Assembly (NCBI RefSeq): GCF_004801405.1
Contig: NZ_SSOB01000017.1
Coordinates: forward strand, 62,001-126,000
Direction: 5' to 3'
Source: Cohnella fermenti
GTDB taxonomy: Bacteria; Bacillota; Bacilli; Paenibacillales; Paenibacillaceae
DNA: 64,000 nt
Part shown: piece by piece, positions 30,897-39,772 of the stretch
How the letters are laid out: every line of letters starts with the position of its first letter
Numbering within the stretch: position 1 is the first letter of the stretch
Translations under genes and position numbers: made by a program
The notes under the pieces: model-generated
What the model was told of the DNA's origin: nothing
Seen by the model: only the letters and a program-made list of their open reading frames with translations
The model's database searches: none

Positions 30897-31208
30897 CTAC
30901 TCCTTCTTATGGACCAGCCTAAGCCCCGTAATATCCTCCGCGCTGGCCGCCGCCTGCTCGCGGATGCCTTCGAGCGACAGCTCGATCCGATCGAGCTTCA
31001 CCCCGTGCTCCGCCTGCACGACCTTGATCTCGGCGATCTCGCTCTTCATCACGACGATATCTTCCTTGATCTCGGCGATCTCACCTTTCATCACGATGAT
31101 CTCGCCCTTGATCTCAACGATCTCGCTCTTGATCCCGGCAATCTCGCCTTTGATCTCCGCGAACCCTGTCGTCATCTTTTCCATCATTTCGAGAATGAGC
31201 TTCTCCAT
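30897..31208 (-). CDS. Small heptad-repeat coiled-coil protein
   Basis: Of 103 residues, about 15-65 form seven heptads of type EIAEIKG/EIVVMKS with Ile/Met in core positions, predicting a long parallel coiled coil. Flanks are short and helical. No signal or membrane segment. The heptads also show as 21-bp degenerate DNA repeats. Function unknown; coupling with csaA is the only context clue. The repeated sequence means database matches will be non-specific. Confidence 0.7.
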   Translation of the reverse strand: MEKLILEMMEKMTTGFAEIKGEIAGIKSEIVEIKGEIIVMKGEIAEIKEDIVVMKSEIAEIKVVQAEHGVKLDRIELSLEGIREQAAASAEDITGLRLVHKKE

Positions 31209-31406
31209 TGGTCGGCACCCTTTCCATAAGTGCGTTATCGGGAATACAAGAATGCAGGATTGCGGAATTGCGATCTATGCGAGCTGCGAGGATGGTGCGG
31301 CGGGCCGATTCGTTCGAGGTGCAGGCGTGAGCAGACAGGATCAAGTGCGGGCGCAAATGTAAAAAAAGCAGCTCCCTTAATCAGGAACCGCAGTCATGTT
31401 CGTAAA

Positions 31407-31482
<76 letters not shown>

Positions 31483-31647
31483 GCGACGACTTCTATATAT
31501 TACTTAGTTTCATGGACAAAGTCAACACTTTAACTGCATGTATTTTTTTAACATTTTTTGCCCTGGCGAATCGACTCGTTTCTCACCCCTGGTCCCCCCT
31601 CGGCATAGGCTGTAGAGACAATAGCCCAACGGCAAAGGGGAACGAGA

Positions 31648-32256
31648 ATGAACGGTCAGACGCTTATGTTGCCGATCGCCATCCACCGAATCACGGAGCC
31701 TCACATCAAGGTGAACGTTCCCGTCGTATCCGGCGGAACGAACGATGCGGCCAAGAAGAAGATGAACGACGATATTCTGAAGCTCACGCACGAGCTGATG
31801 AAGGATCAGAGCTACCCCAGCCCCGATATCCAGGAGATGGACGGTACATTCGAAGTGAAGAACAACCAGCGCGGGGTACTCAGCCTCTCGCTGCTGAATT
31901 ACACATTCACGGGCGGCGCACACGGCAACACGCTGCAGAAGTCCCTCACGTTCGACGTGGAGAACGGCAAGAGCTACACGCTGGGCGAGCTGTTCAAGCC
32001 GGGCAGCAACTACAAGAAGCGGCTCAACGACATTATCCAGGCGCAGATCAAGGCGCGCAAGCTGCCGTTGCTCGGCGACTATCCCGGCATTGCCGACGAC
32101 CAGGACTTCTACATCGCCGACAAGGCGCTGGTCGTCTACTTCCCGCTGTACGCCATCGTCCCTTACGCCTGGGGGTTCCCTTACTTTCCCATCTCCGTCT
32201 ACGAGATTGAGGACATTATCGACGAGAACGGCCCTCTCGGCGTTATGATGTACTGA
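31648..32256 (+). CDS. DUF3298/DUF4163-domain protein
   Basis: The 202-aa product has the DUF3298 (RsiV-like) pattern: IKVNVPVVSGGTNDAAKKKMN, a middle LNYTFTGGAHGNT and GKSYTLGELFKPGSNY, with a C-terminal YFPLYAIVPYAWGFPYFPIS. RsiV-type domains bind lysozyme or act in envelope stress, but this protein lacks a signal peptide or transmembrane helix and therefore may be cytoplasmic. AAAGGGGA precedes ATG 31648. Single gene, closed by a strong hairpin. Confidence 0.8.
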   Translation: MNGQTLMLPIAIHRITEPHIKVNVPVVSGGTNDAAKKKMNDDILKLTHELMKDQSYPSPDIQEMDGTFEVKNNQRGVLSLSLLNYTFTGGAHGNTLQKSLTFDVENGKSYTLGELFKPGSNYKKRLNDIIQAQIKARKLPLLGDYPGIADDQDFYIADKALVVYFPLYAIVPYAWGFPYFPISVYEIEDIIDENGPLGVMMY

Positions 32257-32287
32257 CCACGGGGGGGAAAAAATCACCGAGAACGCC

Positions 32288-32316
32288 AAAGCCCCTTCAA
32301 CGATCGAAGGGGCTTT
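32288..32316. terminator. Bidirectional terminator
   Basis: Perfect 11-bp arms AAAGCCCCTTC / GAAGGGGCTTT with a 7-nt loop between two convergent genes. Confidence 0.8.
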
Positions 32317-32340
32317 GGTTCGTTATTGCGAGTCTGTCCG

Positions 32341-33537
32341 TCACCACTTGGAAGGATCGATATCCTTGGCCGTCAATCCCGCCCAAATATTGTTCACGGT
32401 CACCGAGGAAGGATTGTCGAACACGAGCCATGCGGTCGGCAGGTAACGTTCTCCGTGCGTCGAAGACGGCTTGTTCGCGATCTCTCCGCCTTCCGTCACG
32501 AGCACCGTGGAAGAGCCACCGTCCAGATTGGCGGCGATGACCGCACCATGCTCGAGCATAATCTCCTGCGCGTCGTACAGATCGGCCCCGATGCTGTAGC
32601 CGGGTTGGCGGCCGTCGATCGTCAGGAACAGGATCGAGCCGTCTTCCTTCTGGCCCATGACCGTTCGAGGAGCGATGCCCCAGCCTTGGCTATGGTTCTT
32701 AATCAGCCCTTTGCCGTTGACGATGATTCGCGGCGAGAAGCTGACCGCTTCGGAGATGCCCAGCTCGAGCAACTCGTTGATCGTGTAGCGGCCCGCGATC
32801 ATCTTCCCTTCCTTGTCGATGCCGACGATCTGCGCGTTCTGGTCCATGCCGATATCCCGGTAGAACACCTTGCCCTGCGAGATGACCATGCCGATCGGCT
32901 GGAAGCCGTTGCCCTGCCAATTCGGATCGGCGAAGCCTCCGGCGTTCACCCCGGCGATCGCCCCGGTTCTCTTGACCATGCTCGTGACCTTCTCGCCCTT
33001 GCCCTTCGTGCTCGTGACGACAAGCCGCACCTTGGTCGGATCGCTTACCGTCAGCAAGTATCCTTTATAACCGTCGCCGGATATCGGCTCGATGTCCGTC
33101 AGAGGCACCGGTTTGGCCGCGTCCTCGTCCGGCTCCTTATCCGAGGGAGCGACGATCTCATGGGTGTCGCGCTCCTCGCCCATCTCCTCGAACTGCTTGG
33201 CATACTCCGCCACCCGCTCCTTCAGTCCTTCCTCTCCGACCAAGTAAGCGGCCCAATGCCTGTGCTGCGTCGTGATCAGCGTATCGGCCATCCGATACCG
33301 GAACGAGGTGCCGGACGGCGTAAGGAAGAACCAGGCGAGGAACAGCGCCGCGAGCAGCAACGACACCGTGGCCAGCATCAAGAGAAGCTTCAGCGCCAGC
33401 AATCCTCTCGATTGCTTGCCCGGGCGGCGCGATCGGGCGCTTTGAATTCGGCTTGGCGATTCCGGCTTGCGGCCGGTCGTCCGGCCGGGAGTCGGACGAA
33501 CATTCGAGGAGGGCGGCGGCGTTGTTCCTGGCGGCAT
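32341..33537 (-). CDS. Membrane-anchored phosphodiester glycosidase (NAGPA domain) family protein
   Basis: The 398-aa product has a Pro/Arg-rich cytoplasmic start, one membrane helix (about 43-65, LLLMLATVSLLLAALFLAWF) and an outside domain. Residues about 150-395 are the NAGPA fold: GAIAGVNAGGF, PIGMVISQGKV, SFSPRIIVNGKG, GIAPRTVMGQ and NLDGGSSTVLV, a near-identical set in Gram-positive exopolysaccharide-related members. Probable role in removing or editing phosphodiester-linked sugars at the cell wall. GAAGGAGAG precedes ATG. Confidence 0.88.
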   Translation of the reverse strand: MPPGTTPPPSSNVRPTPGRTTGRKPESPSRIQSARSRRPGKQSRGLLALKLLLMLATVSLLLAALFLAWFFLTPSGTSFRYRMADTLITTQHRHWAAYLVGEEGLKERVAEYAKQFEEMGEERDTHEIVAPSDKEPDEDAAKPVPLTDIEPISGDGYKGYLLTVSDPTKVRLVVTSTKGKGEKVTSMVKRTGAIAGVNAGGFADPNWQGNGFQPIGMVISQGKVFYRDIGMDQNAQIVGIDKEGKMIAGRYTINELLELGISEAVSFSPRIIVNGKGLIKNHSQGWGIAPRTVMGQKEDGSILFLTIDGRQPGYSIGADLYDAQEIMLEHGAVIAANLDGGSSTVLVTEGGEIANKPSSTHGERYLPTAWLVFDNPSSVTVNNIWAGLTAKDIDPSKW

Positions 33538-33725
33538 CCTGCACTCTCCTTCTCGTTCTCAAGTTCGATGCGCTTCATTCCACATTCTATAACGACAGCC
33601 GAGCTCAAGTTGTTTCTAAACTTTACATAAATCAGGCCTTAACGACTATTCCCTGTGGGAAAAACGCGATTCTTCGACGCGAAGCCAAGCGGAATTGCGG
33701 CGCTTCGACGCGGTGACCGTTGTCC

Positions 33726-33734
33726 TGCTATAAT
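33726..33734 (+). promoter_or_regulatory. Extended -10 promoter of the epimerase gene
   Basis: TGCTATAAT, perfect extended -10, 40 bases before the TTG start. TTCGAC at 33704-33709 is a possible -35 at 19 bp. Confidence 0.6.
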
Positions 33735-33773
33735 AAGATCACTTAATCCTATTTGACATCGGAGGCGTTCGCA

Positions 33774-34649
33774 TTGAGCAGCACGGCATCCCGCTACCGC
33801 ATATCGAGTTATGAAGACACGTATCGCATCTACGAGCTGACGGACGAAGCCACCGATTCGCACGTTCTCATCTGCCCCGAGAGAGGCGGCATCGTCATCG
33901 GGTGCAAGCTTCGCGGCAAGGAGCTCCTCTATCTGGACCGGGCAACCTTCCTGGACCCGACGGCGAACATTCGCGGCGGCATCCCGGTGCTCTTCCCCAT
34001 CTGCGGCCAACTGGTCGGCGGCGAATACGAATGGGAGGGCGTCGTCTATCGGATGAAGAACCATGGCGTCGCACGCACCTCCGCATGGGAAGTCGCCGCC
34101 GAAGACGCAACCGGCTCCGCCGCCCTGACGCTTGTCCTGCGCGGCAACGAAGCGACGAAGGCGGAGTACCCGTTCGACTTCGAGCTGCGCTTTACGTATC
34201 GGCTTGAGGACGGAGCTCTGCGCATCGAGCAGAGCTATCGCAACCTCTCGGAGAAGGACATGCCTGTGCACACAGGCTTCCATCCTTACTTCGCGACCGG
34301 GGACAACAAGAAAATCCGTTATTCTTCGGATGCGACGAAGCTGTATGACTATAATGACGGCGAGACGAAGCCTTATTCCGGCGAGGCCGATCTATCGACG
34401 CTGGTCGAATCGGTCGCTCTGCTGGACGCGCAGGCTCCGACCATCTCCTTCCCGCTTGGCGAAGGCACCGTCCGGCTCGATTACAGCCCGGAATTCGACA
34501 AGGTTGTTCTCTGGAGCGTGCAAGGCAAGCCGTTCGTCTGCGTCGAGCCGTGGACCGCGCTCAACGAAGCGCTGAACCGCAAGGAAGGGCTCGCCCTGCT
34601 CAAGCCGGGAGAGGAATGGAAGCTCGACCTCACCATCTCGTACTCCTAA
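33774..34649 (+). CDS. Aldose 1-epimerase family protein
   Basis: The 291-aa product has GalM-superfamily landmarks: NHGVARTSAWEV (first His), MPVHTGFHPYFA (second His) and CVEPWTALNEAL with the catalytic Glu, in the right order in a beta-sandwich. It interconverts sugar anomers; the exact sugar is open and many such proteins act on hexose-6-phosphates. TTG 33774 is the start, as GGAGG is 8 bases upstream; an in-frame TTG further left has none. Own promoter and terminator. Confidence 0.87.
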   Translation: MSSTASRYRISSYEDTYRIYELTDEATDSHVLICPERGGIVIGCKLRGKELLYLDRATFLDPTANIRGGIPVLFPICGQLVGGEYEWEGVVYRMKNHGVARTSAWEVAAEDATGSAALTLVLRGNEATKAEYPFDFELRFTYRLEDGALRIEQSYRNLSEKDMPVHTGFHPYFATGDNKKIRYSSDATKLYDYNDGETKPYSGEADLSTLVESVALLDAQAPTISFPLGEGTVRLDYSPEFDKVVLWSVQGKPFVCVEPWTALNEALNRKEGLALLKPGEEWKLDLTISYS

Positions 34650-34692
34650 GCTCCGAACAGCCGCCGCAATGACGGAATGGCCGCAAGACGCG

Positions 34693-34745
34693 AAGAGACT
34701 GCCTGCAAGCGCGCCGCGCTCGCGGACAGTCTCTTTGTCCTTCCA
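34693..34745. terminator. Hairpin terminator between epimerase and tetR genes
   Basis: AAGAGACTG / CAGTCTCTT arms with an inner GCGCG/CGCGC-rich stem, followed by TGTCCTT on the plus strand. Confidence 0.65.
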
Positions 34746-34768
34746 CCCCGCCTGACATAAGCGTTGCG

Positions 34769-35659
34769 TCAGACCGGCACGATCCGATTCTCCACTTGGG
34801 AGAGAAGCTCATGCCAGGAGGGGCTGGCCTCCTCCTTCAGGAATGCCAGCATTCCCCTCACGATGATTCGATCCGGCACCGGCTTCGCAAGCTCCTCTTC
34901 AAGCCTGGAGAGGGAGGCGAGGAAGTCCTCGCACCGCTCCGGGGAATGCTCGCCCTTCTCCGTCTCGGCCTTGCGGCGAAGCTCCCGCAGAAGCGCCGGC
35001 AAACTCTTCGCCGCTTCTCCCTCTTCCTCTTCCAAGGAGAAGCCGTCCATCACATCCCGGAACCCCAGAAGCGGGGTGCCCTTCTCCCTCATCAGTCCGG
35101 CCATCAGATCGTCCAGCCTGTTCACGACGAACCCGGCCAGCCTCGAAGCGTTGAAGGACGGCTCCCCGAGCAGAAGCACACGGTAGTACTCCATCATCAG
35201 CCCGCTCAGCATCGCCGCGCCGTCCCAGACGTAAGGGACGGACTCCGGGCCATAGATGGCCTCGATATGATCGCGGTACCAGCGATACAGCCGGGAGCGC
35301 ACATCCTCCATGATGCTCCTCATCCCCGACTTGAACTCGAGCGGTTCCCGTGCCAGCATAAGCGGAATGTTCCGATTGCGCACAATAACCTCGATGCTTC
35401 TCTGCAATTGGAGCCGGAGGCGTTCCCTTCGCGGCAGCCGCTCCTCGCCGGGGCGCTCCGCCATGCCCGACAGCGCAATCCCGGCGAAGTGGGAGAAGAC
35501 CGACACGATGAGCTCGTCCTTGGACTTGAAGTAGAAGTAGAGCGAACCCTTCGCCATGCCGAGCTCGTCGACGATGTCCTGGATGGAAGTGGCCTGAACC
35601 CCCTTGCGGGAGAAGCAGCGCATCGCCGCTTCGATGATTTGCTGCCTCTTGTCATTCAT
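34769..35659 (-). CDS. TetR-family regulator of the RND pump operon
   Basis: The 296-aa product starts with a TetR DNA-binding domain (IIEAAMRCFSRKGVQATSIQ, DIVDELGMAKGSLYFYFKSK, residues 7-50). The ligand-binding part is longer than usual (typical total about 200 aa) and ends in an extra helical extension after about residue 215. It sits 37 bases behind the RND gene, likely in the same transcript, and probably represses at the two dyads upstream of the pump gene, giving autoregulation. Confidence 0.88.
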   Translation of the reverse strand: MNDKRQQIIEAAMRCFSRKGVQATSIQDIVDELGMAKGSLYFYFKSKDELIVSVFSHFAGIALSGMAERPGEERLPRRERLRLQLQRSIEVIVRNRNIPLMLAREPLEFKSGMRSIMEDVRSRLYRWYRDHIEAIYGPESVPYVWDGAAMLSGLMMEYYRVLLLGEPSFNASRLAGFVVNRLDDLMAGLMREKGTPLLGFRDVMDGFSLEEEEGEAAKSLPALLRELRRKAETEKGEHSPERCEDFLASLSRLEEELAKPVPDRIIVRGMLAFLKEEASPSWHELLSQVENRIVPV

Positions 35660-35696
35660 CGTTCTATTCCTCCGAATCGGCCTCGCACATTCTCGC

Positions 35697-38600
35697 TTAT
35701 TCCGCCGCCTTCTTCCGGCGGAGCTTCGTCAGCACCTCATAAGCAATCGGAACGATGATGAGGGTGAGCAAGGTCGAGCTGACGAGACCGCCGATAACCG
35801 TCACGCCGAGCCCCTTCGAGATGATGCCGGCTCCGCTCTCGAAGCCGAGCACGAGCGGCAGCAGCGCACCGATCGTCGCAAGCGCCGTCATCAAGATCGG
35901 ACGCAGGCGGGTTCCGGCCGCTTCCAGAATCGCCTCGCGTGTGGTCAGCCCCTCGCGCTCCTTGTGAATGACGCGGTCGACGAGCACGATCGCATTCGTG
36001 ACGACAATCCCGATCAACATCAGCGCCCCCATCAGGGCGGACACGCTCAGCGTCTCTCCGGCGATCCAGAGGGCAACCAGGCCGCCGATGATTGCGAACG
36101 GCAGCGAGAACATGATCGCGAACGGGGCGAGCGCTCCGCCGAAGGTGAGCACCAACACGAGATAGACGATGGCGATAGCCGCCAGAATTGCGATTCCGAG
36201 CTGCGTGAACGTCTCGTTGATCTGCTCCGTGACGCCGCCGAAGCTGACTTCGACCGTGCTCGGAAGATCAAGCTTGTCGATCTGGTCCTGCAGCTCCGAG
36301 GAAGCCTTCGAGACGTCGGCTCCCGTCGCTTCCGCTTCGACCGTTACGACCATCCGTCCGTTCTCGCGGGCGATCGAGCTCTGCGCCGTTCCTTCTTCTA
36401 CCGCAGCGACGTCCTTGATCGGAACCGCCATGCCGAGCGGAGATTGCAGCGTCTTGTTCTCGATATCCTCGATCGAGCCATACACCGCGTCATCCGCCTG
36501 CACATAGACATTGTAGCTGTTGCCGTCCTCTTCCACCGTCGTCAGCACGGGGCGGGTATAGCTCGGCGCCAGCGCCATGGCGAGCTGTCCGGCCGTCAAG
36601 CCGTAGCTGCTCAGCTTCTGCTGGTCGGCGACGAGCGTGTACTGCTCGTACGTCTTCGCGAGGCTCGTCTCCACCTTCTCGAAGGAATCGCTCTTCTCCA
36701 TCAGCTCGGCGATCTGATTCACGACCGGCTGGATGTCCTGCAAGTCTTCGCCGTACACGCTCAAGCTGAACGTGTTGCCGCCGATCCCGCCGGACATGTC
36801 GAGCTCCTTCCACTCGCCGACATTGATCTGGGACTGAAGATCGGCGAGAATCGCTTCCTTCTTGTCCGCGAAGTTCTTCGTGTCGTCCTTGAACAGGACG
36901 TAGAACAAGCCGCCCTTGCTCGAGCCTTGCTGCAGCGGGTTGCCGCTTCCCCCGATGGAGTATTGCAGCGTCGTGACGTCCTCTTGGCCGAGCAAGTACT
37001 TCTCGGCGACAAGCGCGCGCTCCTCGACGTCTTCGATCCGATCTCCAGGCGCCGGGCTGTACGTAATCGCCATGTATTTATCTTCAGTCTCCGGCAGGAA
37101 GCTGACGCCGATGACCGGCACGAGCAGGAAGCTCGCCAACAGGACGACGACCGCCGTAACGGAAGTGATGATCTTATGGCGCAAGCAGGCTGCCAGGAAG
37201 CGGCGATAGCCGGAAGCCAGCTTGCCCGGCTTGTCCTCGTGATGCGCGGCCTTGCCCGCCTTGACCCCCTTCTTGAACAACGAATGCGCCATCATCGGCA
37301 CAATCGTGATCGCCACGAGCAGCGAGGCGAGCAGCGAGAAGACAATCGTCAGCGCGAACGGCAGGAACAACTGGCCGACGAGGCCGCTGACCGTCGCAAG
37401 CGGCAGGAAGACCGCGATCGTCACGATCGTTGAGGACATGATCGGAAGGAACATCTCGCGTGTCGCCTCAAGCACCAGTTCCTTGCCCCTCAGCTTCTCG
37501 CCTGACAGCGACATTCGCCGGTAAATATTCTCGATGACGACAATCGAGTCGTCGACGACCCGTCCGATCGCGACCGTCATCGCACCGAGCGTCATGACGT
37601 TCAGCGTAACGTCGAATTGCTTCAGCACGAGAATGCCGATAACGAGCGACAACGGGATCGACAGGATCGAGATAATCGTCGACCGCAGATTGCGCAGGAA
37701 CAGCAGAATGATAATGACCGCGAACAGCGCTCCGAAGATAGCCTTGTCCAGCATCGTCTTGACCGAGTCCTCGATCGGCTGGCCTTGGTCGAGCATGATC
37801 TCGACGTCGATGTCGGAATACTTCTCCTGCAGTTCCTTGCTGACATCCTTCACGGCATTAACGACATCGACCGTATTCGCATCGTTCGCCTTGACGACCT
37901 GGATGCCGATCGATTCCTGACCGTTCGTCCGGGAGATCGATTCCGCGGAGCCGACCATCTCGATATCGGCCACGTCGCCGAGCTTCAGAGAGGCGCCGCC
38001 GGCCGGCAGCGGGAGGCTGCGCAGATCCTCGATCGTCGTCACCCGTCCGTCCACGACGATCGACTTCTCCGTCTTGCCGAGCTCGAAGATACCGAGCGGC
38101 ACCTTGACCGCTGCCGCCTGGATAAGCTGCGACACGTTCTCTTCCGTCAACCCGAGCTGGGCGAGCGTGTCCTTCTTGTACTTCAATTGCACTTCCTTGA
38201 CGTATTGGCCGGAGATCGCGACCGAAGCGACGCCTTCCGTTCCTTCAAGCTCCGGAGCGATCTGATCCTCCACGAGCTTCGTCAGCGCCTCCAGGCTCTC
38301 GCCGCCCGCGACGCTAAGCGAGATGACCGGGAAGGAATTGATGGAGAACTTCGCGACCGACGGGGCGTTCACGCTGTCCGGAAGATCAACCCCCTCGATT
38401 GCTTCCTTCACATTATTGGTAGCGTTAGTCATGTCTTGACCGAAGTTGAATTCGATCATGATCGAGGAGGCGTTCTCGAGCGAAGTCGAGGTGACGTTCT
38501 TGACGCCTTCCACGTTCTTGAGCTTCTGCTCGAGCGGCGCCGTCACCTGCTCGACGACCGCTTCCGGCGAAGCGCCGGGATATATGGCCGTTACGCTGAG

Positions 38601-38735
38601 GTAAGGCAGGCTCAGATTCGGCATGCTCTCTTGCTTCATGTTCATTCCCGAATAGAGACCGGCGAAGAGCACGATAACCGTAATCATCCATAAAGCGAAT
38701 TTGTTGTTGAGCGAGAACTTGATAATGCTGCGCAT
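35697..38735 (-). CDS. swrC: RND efflux pump permease (SwrC/AcrB-like)
   Basis: The 1012-aa product has the RND layout: helix 1 at 13-30, a large outside loop, six helices around 330-520, a second loop and five to six helices at about 850-1005. The proton-relay Asp pair appears in GRVVDDSIVVIENI. NLSLPYLSVTAIYPGASPE is typical of Gram-positive SwrC/YerP, which exports surfactin and other amphiphiles. No membrane-fusion partner gene adjoins. AAAGGAGTGGAG stands before the ATG. Confidence 0.92.
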   Translation of the reverse strand: MRSIIKFSLNNKFALWMITVIVLFAGLYSGMNMKQESMPNLSLPYLSVTAIYPGASPEAVVEQVTAPLEQKLKNVEGVKNVTSTSLENASSIMIEFNFGQDMTNATNNVKEAIEGVDLPDSVNAPSVAKFSINSFPVISLSVAGGESLEALTKLVEDQIAPELEGTEGVASVAISGQYVKEVQLKYKKDTLAQLGLTEENVSQLIQAAAVKVPLGIFELGKTEKSIVVDGRVTTIEDLRSLPLPAGGASLKLGDVADIEMVGSAESISRTNGQESIGIQVVKANDANTVDVVNAVKDVSKELQEKYSDIDVEIMLDQGQPIEDSVKTMLDKAIFGALFAVIIILLFLRNLRSTIISILSIPLSLVIGILVLKQFDVTLNVMTLGAMTVAIGRVVDDSIVVIENIYRRMSLSGEKLRGKELVLEATREMFLPIMSSTIVTIAVFLPLATVSGLVGQLFLPFALTIVFSLLASLLVAITIVPMMAHSLFKKGVKAGKAAHHEDKPGKLASGYRRFLAACLRHKIITSVTAVVVLLASFLLVPVIGVSFLPETEDKYMAITYSPAPGDRIEDVEERALVAEKYLLGQEDVTTLQYSIGGSGNPLQQGSSKGGLFYVLFKDDTKNFADKKEAILADLQSQINVGEWKELDMSGGIGGNTFSLSVYGEDLQDIQPVVNQIAELMEKSDSFEKVETSLAKTYEQYTLVADQQKLSSYGLTAGQLAMALAPSYTRPVLTTVEEDGNSYNVYVQADDAVYGSIEDIENKTLQSPLGMAVPIKDVAAVEEGTAQSSIARENGRMVVTVEAEATGADVSKASSELQDQIDKLDLPSTVEVSFGGVTEQINETFTQLGIAILAAIAIVYLVLVLTFGGALAPFAIMFSLPFAIIGGLVALWIAGETLSVSALMGALMLIGIVVTNAIVLVDRVIHKEREGLTTREAILEAAGTRLRPILMTALATIGALLPLVLGFESGAGIISKGLGVTVIGGLVSSTLLTLIIVPIAYEVLTKLRRKKAAE

Positions 38736-38841
38736 AACTCCACTCCTTTTAGCTTATGCTTCCTTTTCTCTCTTCTTAAGAAACAGGTTGTCCATCGCAG
38801 GCTCGACCATTCCCGCACATGCGCCATCATGCCACATCGTA

Positions 38842-38958
38842 TCGAACGATCGGTCGAAAGTCAAACGCACCGCCTTCAGCCGCGCCATGCGAATCTACCA
38901 TTTATTTATACGCATCAATGCTTTTCGCGTTTCAACTCATTCGAACGATTGGTCGAAT
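38842..38958 (-). promoter_or_regulatory. RND operon promoter between two TetR-type dyads
   Basis: Two copies of the dyad TCGAACGATYGGTCGA at 38842-38857 and 38941-38956 (extended by ATT/AAT in the second). Between them, minus strand, TTGAAA (38935-38930) and TATAAA (38910-38905) form a promoter with 19-bp spacing. The rest of the 324-bp gap 38736-39059 holds only the SDR terminator. Confidence 0.75.
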
Positions 38959-38997
38959 CATTCTCCCCCCAACTTTCGGCAGGCCGATCCCGCACAC

Positions 38998-39040
38998 AAA
39001 AAATCCGCCCCGCGACCGCAAGGGTCGACAGAGGCGGAAA
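38998..39040 (-). terminator. Terminator of the SDR gene
   Basis: Minus strand stem CCGCC/GGCGG with inner CGACC/GGTCG, followed by a run of six T. Confidence 0.75.
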
Positions 39041-39059
39041 GTGCGGTTCAAGGCCGCGG

Positions 39060-39761
39060 TCAGAGCGGCATGGGACGGCCTGCATAATCAATGAATACGT
39101 TCTCCTTCGGCACTTGCGTGCGTCCGGTCAGAATGTCCAGAATGCCTCCGGCGCTGTCGCTTGCCGCCAGCGGGGCCGCCGATCCGCCCATATCGGTGCG
39201 AATCCACCCCGGATGAACGGCGAGCGCCCGTATCCCCCTCGGCTTCAACTCCTCGTTCAACTGCTTCGTGAACATGTTGAGCGCCAGCTTCGAGATCGCG
39301 TACGGGTAATCCCCCCCGTAGGCGCCGGAGAAGCTGCCCGCCTCGGAAGAGATGTTGAGCACCATGCCGGCATCGCTGCCGCGCATCAGCGGAACGAGAT
39401 GCTTCGCGACCGCAATCGGCCCGACCAGATTGATCTCCAGCGTCTTCCGAAGCTCTTCGATCGATAACGTCTCGATTCCGTCCTCGCGTCCGAGCAGGAT
39501 GCCTGCGTTGTTGACGATCGCATCGAGGGCCAGCCCGCTCTCCGAGAGCTCGGCCGCAATTCTCGCGGCATCGCCCTCGCTGGCGACATCGAGCGACTTC
39601 AGTCTCACGCTGTCCGGATATCGCTGCAACAGCTCCGTCAACCTCTCGCCGGGACGGGAAGCGTCCCGCACGCAAGCAATGACCGAATGGCCTTCCCGGA
39701 CCGCGGCCTCCGTCAATTCGAAGCCAAGCCCTCTGCCGGCTCCGGTAATGAAGATTCTCAT
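39060..39761 (-). CDS. Short-chain dehydrogenase/reductase
   Basis: The 233-aa product has the NAD(P)-binding TGAGRGLG at 6-13, NNAG at about 80, the catalytic Ser in LNISSEAGS and YPYAISK with Tyr and Lys. It belongs to the classical SDR group (C-factor-like); the substrate is unknown. Start at ATG 39761, because the Rossmann strand begins right after it (MRIFITGAG); an upstream frame of 12 codons overlaps the LacI gene. Likely co-transcribed with the regulator upstream, 11-bp gap. Confidence 0.88.
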   Translation of the reverse strand: MRIFITGAGRGLGFELTEAAVREGHSVIACVRDASRPGERLTELLQRYPDSVRLKSLDVASEGDAARIAAELSESGLALDAIVNNAGILLGREDGIETLSIEELRKTLEINLVGPIAVAKHLVPLMRGSDAGMVLNISSEAGSFSGAYGGDYPYAISKLALNMFTKQLNEELKPRGIRALAVHPGWIRTDMGGSAAPLAASDSAGGILDILTGRTQVPKENVFIDYAGRPMPL

Positions 39762-39772
39762 GTTCGTCTCGC

